Origin: Ardenticatenaceae bacterium
GTDB taxonomy: Bacteria > Chloroflexota > Anaerolineae > Promineifilales > Promineifilaceae
Direction of reading: 5' to 3'
Assembly (NCBI GenBank): GCA_020634435.1
Contig: JACKBS010000004.1
Coordinates: 434,001-498,000, forward strand
Length of the DNA stretch: 64,000 nt
A model generated the notes under the pieces. The model did not search any database. It was not told the DNA's origin and saw only the letters and a list, made by a program, of their open reading frames with translations. The stretch's first letter is position 1; the number at the start of each line of letters is the position of its first letter. Both the position numbers and the translations under genes were made by a program. Shown one piece after another: positions 60,894 to 64,000 of this stretch.

Positions 60894-61520
60894 ATGGAAC
60901 CCGATTGGATCAACTTGAGCGAAGCGGCCGAACTGCTTGGTGTGCATCCTGCCACCGTACGCGCCTGGGGCGACAAGGGCGAACTGCCCATGCAGCGCAC
61001 CCCTGGCGGCCATCGCCGCTTTCGCCGCGCCGATGTGGAAGCGCGGGCCATCCCGCCGGATCGCTCCCAGACCAGCGGTGTGCAGCTGGTGGTGCAAAAC
61101 ATGGTCGGCCGCGCTCGCCTTGAGTTGACGGAAGGTGCGCTCAACGATGAAACGTGGTACCAGCGGCTCGACGAACCAGCCCGCCAGCAGCTGCGCCAGA
61201 TTGGCCATCAATTGCTGCATCTATTCATCCAGTTTTTGACGCAAGAAACGGAACGGCAAACCATTCGTGCTGAAGCCCAAACCATTGGGCGCGATTATGA
61301 GCGGTTGGGCCGAGAAAATGGCCTTTCTTTGGCCGAGACCACCCAGGCTTACCTTTATTTCCGCGAGTTTTTGTCGCAAACGGTGTACGACATGGCGGAA
61401 ACGATGGGGACGCAGGGGCCGATTCATTGGGGACAAATCCACAACAAAATTATCACGATCACCAACGATGTGCTGCTGGCGCTGATTGCGGCACATGAGG
61501 AAAAACAGTATGAGTTCTGA
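60894..61520 (+). CDS. MerR-type DNA-binding regulator
   Basis: 208 residues. Residues 1-55 are a MerR/excisionase-like winged helix (WINLSEAAELLGVHPATVRA, WGDKGELPMQRTPGGHRRFR). The C-terminal 130 residues are helical (LLHLFIQFLTQETERQTIRA, EAQTIGRDYERLGRENGLSL, YLYFREFLSQTVYDMAETMG) and resemble RsbR-N/globin-fold-like sensory domains or a histidine-kinase-type helical region. No Shine-Dalgarno is present; the promoter suggests a leaderless mRNA. It overlaps the transporter gene by 11 bases, so it probably controls or is controlled with it. Confidence 0.75.
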   Translation: MEPDWINLSEAAELLGVHPATVRAWGDKGELPMQRTPGGHRRFRRADVEARAIPPDRSQTSGVQLVVQNMVGRARLELTEGALNDETWYQRLDEPARQQLRQIGHQLLHLFIQFLTQETERQTIRAEAQTIGRDYERLGRENGLSLAETTQAYLYFREFLSQTVYDMAETMGTQGPIHWGQIHNKIITITNDVLLALIAAHEEKQYEF

Positions 61521-62907
61521 GCCCAGGCCGCTCACATTTAGCTTTTGGCGCATGCTGCGCCTGAGCAGCTTCCAAATTGGCTCAGCGATGGGCGATATTT
61601 TGGTGACCAGCATCTGGAACCGGGTGATGATCTCCCAGTTTGGCATTCCGGCCGCGCCGGTGAGCCTGCTGATTGCCCTGCGTTACCTGCTCTCGCCGCT
61701 GAGTTTGTGGGCGGGGTACCGGTCCGATACACGGCCGTTTCTAGGCATGCGGCGTACCTCTTACATCTGGCTAGGACGGGGGCTGATGGTGCTGTCGCTG
61801 CCGCTGCTGGGCTGGAGCTTGATGCGTTTTTCGGCCGTGCATGAACTGGGCAGCACCGCCGATGGAATTGGCTGGGTACTGGCGGTGCTGTCGTCGCTGC
61901 TGTACGGCGTGGGCACGCTCATTTCTGGCAGCCCGTACCTGGCCCTGGTGCGCGATTCGGCGCCCAAGGCCAAACAGGGCCTGGCCATCAGCACGGCCGA
62001 AACGGTGCTGATCATCTTTTTTGCCATCGTGGGCATCTCCTTTAGCCTGTGGATGCGTGAATTTGATCCGCTGGTGTTTTGGGAGATGGTCATCGGCACG
62101 ATGCTCATTGGCGGCTTCTTCTGGCTATTTTCGATTTGGGGCGTGGAGCAGCAAATCCGCCGCCAAAAAGGGGTGACGCTGCAACAAGAAATGGCTCAGG
62201 AAGCGCAGCGGGCCACGGGCAGCCTGGTGGCGACGATGGGGCGCATCTGGCAAGATAAGCGTACCCGTCGCTTTTTTGTTTTCCTGTCGCTGGCTACGTT
62301 TTCGGCCTGGGCGCAGGATGCCATTTTGGAGCCGTTTGGCGCGGAAGTGTTCAATCTGCCGCTGGCGCGCACGACGCGCTTCAACAGCTACTGGCAGGCG
62401 GCGACGGTGCTCACGCTGGTGGGTGGGGCATACCTGTGGCGCAAACGGCCGCCGGAGCGGCAGCGCGGCATCACCAGCGGCGGTCTGGCGGTGATGGCGG
62501 TGGGGATGCTGCTGTTGGGCGGCGCGGCCGTTTCCCATCAGGTGCATCTTATTGAGCTGGCGCTGCTGCTGTTTGGCGCGGGTTTTGGCATCTACACCTT
62601 TGGCGGCCTCAGCCTGATGGCGGTGATGTCGTCGGACAAGGAAGCGGGGGCGTATTTGGGACTGTGGACCATTTCGGTGGTGGTGTTTAAGGGACTGGGC
62701 ACGTTTGTGGGCGGTGCGCTGCGCGATTTGCTGCTGCTGAGCCTGAGTTTGAGTGCGGGCACGGGCTACGGGCTGATCTTTTTGCTAGAAGGGGTGGGGT
62801 TGGTTACGGCCGTATTCATCCTGAGCCGCGTGGATGTGTTGGGGTTTGCCCGCGAAATGGGCCGCTTGCTCAGCCGCAGCGAGGTGCAAATCGCCAGCGC
62901 CGATTGA
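61510..62907 (+). CDS. PUCC-family major facilitator membrane protein
   Basis: 465 residues with about 12 membrane segments. LSSFQIGSAMGDILVTSIWN, LIALRYLLSPLSLWAGYRSD and RRTSYIWLGRGLMVLS match the PUCC (BCH1/LhaA/PucC) branch of the MFS. That branch includes proteins needed for light-harvesting complex assembly and also members in non-phototrophs. No bacteriochlorophyll or reaction-centre gene is in the window, so a role in pigment or tetrapyrrole handling is only a possibility. ATG at 61510 has GAGGAAAAACAGT before it and overlaps the regulator gene. Confidence 0.85.
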   Translation: MSSEPRPLTFSFWRMLRLSSFQIGSAMGDILVTSIWNRVMISQFGIPAAPVSLLIALRYLLSPLSLWAGYRSDTRPFLGMRRTSYIWLGRGLMVLSLPLLGWSLMRFSAVHELGSTADGIGWVLAVLSSLLYGVGTLISGSPYLALVRDSAPKAKQGLAISTAETVLIIFFAIVGISFSLWMREFDPLVFWEMVIGTMLIGGFFWLFSIWGVEQQIRRQKGVTLQQEMAQEAQRATGSLVATMGRIWQDKRTRRFFVFLSLATFSAWAQDAILEPFGAEVFNLPLARTTRFNSYWQAATVLTLVGGAYLWRKRPPERQRGITSGGLAVMAVGMLLLGGAAVSHQVHLIELALLLFGAGFGIYTFGGLSLMAVMSSDKEAGAYLGLWTISVVVFKGLGTFVGGALRDLLLLSLSLSAGTGYGLIFLLEGVGLVTAVFILSRVDVLGFAREMGRLLSRSEVQIASAD

Positions 62908-63239
62908 GGTTAAATGGGGGCTTGCGGCTGAGAACGGTTCCGGTTTGGCGGTGAAAAACTGGCGATATTTTGGGGCAAGACCCTCGGAAAACGTGATTGA
63001 GCGCGATTGAGGGCAATTGATAGCGATTTGGCGAGATCGGATCGGCCGATCAAACATTAATGGGAGTTAAGAAACGGCCATTTTGGCCATAGGTTGGCCA
63101 GACCCTCGGAAAGCGCGAGGCGGTGGGACAGAAACATGGGTTTACGGGGCAATGCAATGGAAAGAGTGGGGCAATTTGCCCACAAACGGATAAATTATGC
63201 TAGACTATTGGCGGCGGCGTCCCACTGTGGATAACTGCT
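62908..63239 (+). promoter_or_regulatory. CRISPR leader region
   Basis: 332 bases without a gene between the transporter and the first repeat. The word AGACCCTCGGAAA occurs twice (62979 and about 63100), each followed by a CG-containing hexamer. GATTGAGCGCGATTGAGGG is a short tandem-like stretch. TATGCT at 63196-63201 is a possible -10. Placement upstream of an array whose repeats end in the GTTGAAAC-type handle fits a leader. Confidence 0.6.
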
Positions 63240-64000
63240 GTCGGAACGGCCGTTGGCTCCCATGAGGGATTTAGACTTTTTCCGTCATTAAACGTGTTGT
63301 TTTCATTTCAAGGTCGGAACGGCCGTTGGCTCCCATGAGGGATTTAGACGAGTTGCTGAAGTTTGATTTCCAGCATCTTCAAGTTGTCGGAACGGCCGTT
63401 GGCTCCCATGAGGGATTTAGACCTGTAGTTTTTACAATTAGTAGTTTCGAATAGTAAGTCGGAACGGCCGTTGGCTCCCATGAGGGATTTAGACTGGATA
63501 AACGCCAGGAACCCCGGACTGCCGAGCTTGAGTCGGAACGGCCGTTGGCTCCCATGAGGGATTTAGACAAAAATAGAGCTTAGGTGGGGAATGTGATCAG
63601 GAGGAGTCGGAACGGCCGTTGGCTCCCATGAGGGATTTAGACACCATCACTACGACGTGCATATACACCGATAGGCCCGGTCGGAACGTCCGTTGGCTCC
63701 CATGAGGGATTTAGACATTACCTCCTCATTTGGTTATGACCGAGGCCTCGCGTCGGAACGGCCGTTGGTTCCCATGAGGGGTTGAAACTCATGTGGAGGT
63801 GGTTGGTTGTACACTCATAAGCTAAGTCAGAACGGCCGTTGGTTCCCATGAGGGGTTGAAACTCTAGGTTTTCCGTCTGGTAAACTGCGCTTGTTGCGTC
63901 AGAACGGCCGTTGGTTCCCATGAGGGGTTGAAACGATTAATCACCGCCTCGTTACCAGCAGACCACAGAGGTCAGAACGGCCGTTGGTTCCCATGAGGGG
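63240..64000 (+). CRISPR. CRISPR array, at least 11 repeats, continues beyond the window
   Basis: 37-base repeats start at 63240, 63313, 63386, 63458, 63532, 63606, 63680, 63752, 63826, 63898 and 63971 (the last cut at 30 bases by the window edge). Ten spacers of 35-37 bases are all different. Repeats 1-7 begin GTCGGAACGGCCGTTGGCTC and end GAGGGATTTAGAC. Repeats 8-11 have GGTTCC in the middle, and 8-10 end GGGGTTGAAAC. Repeats 9-11 start GTCAG, while repeat 8 starts GTCGG. Repeat 7 has one private change (ACGTCCGT). The CCC-ATGA-GGG core can fold into a small stem. The length and 3' end resemble type I/III repeats. No cas gene is in the window. Confidence 0.97.

Noticed and set aside
61510..62907. 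Evidence that the organism is phototrophic
   Set aside because: PUCC-family proteins occur in non-phototrophs, and no reaction-centre or bacteriochlorophyll gene is visible.
63379..63921. Minus-strand frames with a repeated NPSWEPTAVPT peptide
   Set aside because: The peptide is only the translation of the CRISPR repeat; not a gene.

Overview
The window reads as a piece of a chromosome from a Chloroflexota bacterium, most likely of the Anaerolineae branch. This is inferred from gene content and style: secreted proteins with Pro/Thr-rich linkers, two- and three-GAF sensor kinases, a PUCC-family transporter, a radical SAM enzyme resembling tungsten-oxidoreductase maturases, and RNase J. No rRNA is present, so the placement is not proven. 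Base composition is moderately GC-rich. A palindrome, AACGGCCGTT, is scattered through genes and spacers about once per 0.65 kb.

Layout. 1-4717 (+): a galactan locus with the end of a secreted protein carrying a starch-type binding module, two sugar ABC permeases, and a GH53 endo-galactanase lipoprotein. Three single-G losses break the second permease and the galactanase. 4731-9779 (-): a zinc-ribbon protein, a transaldolase homologue lacking its catalytic lysine, two secreted proteins and two small cytosolic proteins. 10216-12507 (-): an AT-rich two-gene island, a DUF6602-type nuclease-like protein and a death-like/effector-associated domain fused to an endonuclease-like domain. It abuts the 3' end of an acyl-CoA carboxylase beta-subunit gene, and a decayed second copy of that 3' end lies on its far side. 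14411-25656: tRNA-editing protein, radical SAM protein, sensor kinase, PAF-acetylhydrolase-like hydrolase, quinone oxidoreductase, TPR protein, RNase J and a PP2C phosphatase. 25801-29843 (-): an ABC sugar-type importer with a calcineurin-like phosphatase inside the operon. 29976-38921: lipoprotein, two large secreted multidomain proteins with matching C-terminal modules, TPR membrane protein and Maf.

38937-44339 (-) is the conserved translation/transcription block: tRNA-Thr, tRNA-Tyr, tRNA-Thr, tuf, tRNA-Trp, secE, nusG, rplK, rplA, rplJ, rplL, with an attenuator-like leader before rplJ and a terminator after rplL. 44595-50817 holds a membrane protein, an ATP-grasp ligase, a Tat-exported coiled-coil protein, Era, a nitrilase-family amidase and an Lgt-like membrane protein. 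51034-62907 (+) holds two large sensor kinases, DUF2071, methylglyoxal synthase, branched-chain aminotransferase, a thiolase, and a MerR-type regulator coupled to a PUCC transporter.

The right edge (63240-64000) is a CRISPR array of at least 11 repeats that runs out of the window. It holds two generations of repeat differing at five positions, with a transitional repeat between them. No cas genes are visible. Spacers between genes are rich in several families of dispersed inverted repeats. The strongest candidates for something new are the palindrome (also present in the CRISPR repeat), the stepwise repeat replacement in the array, the AT-rich nuclease island with its duplicated flank, and the catalytically altered transaldolase.
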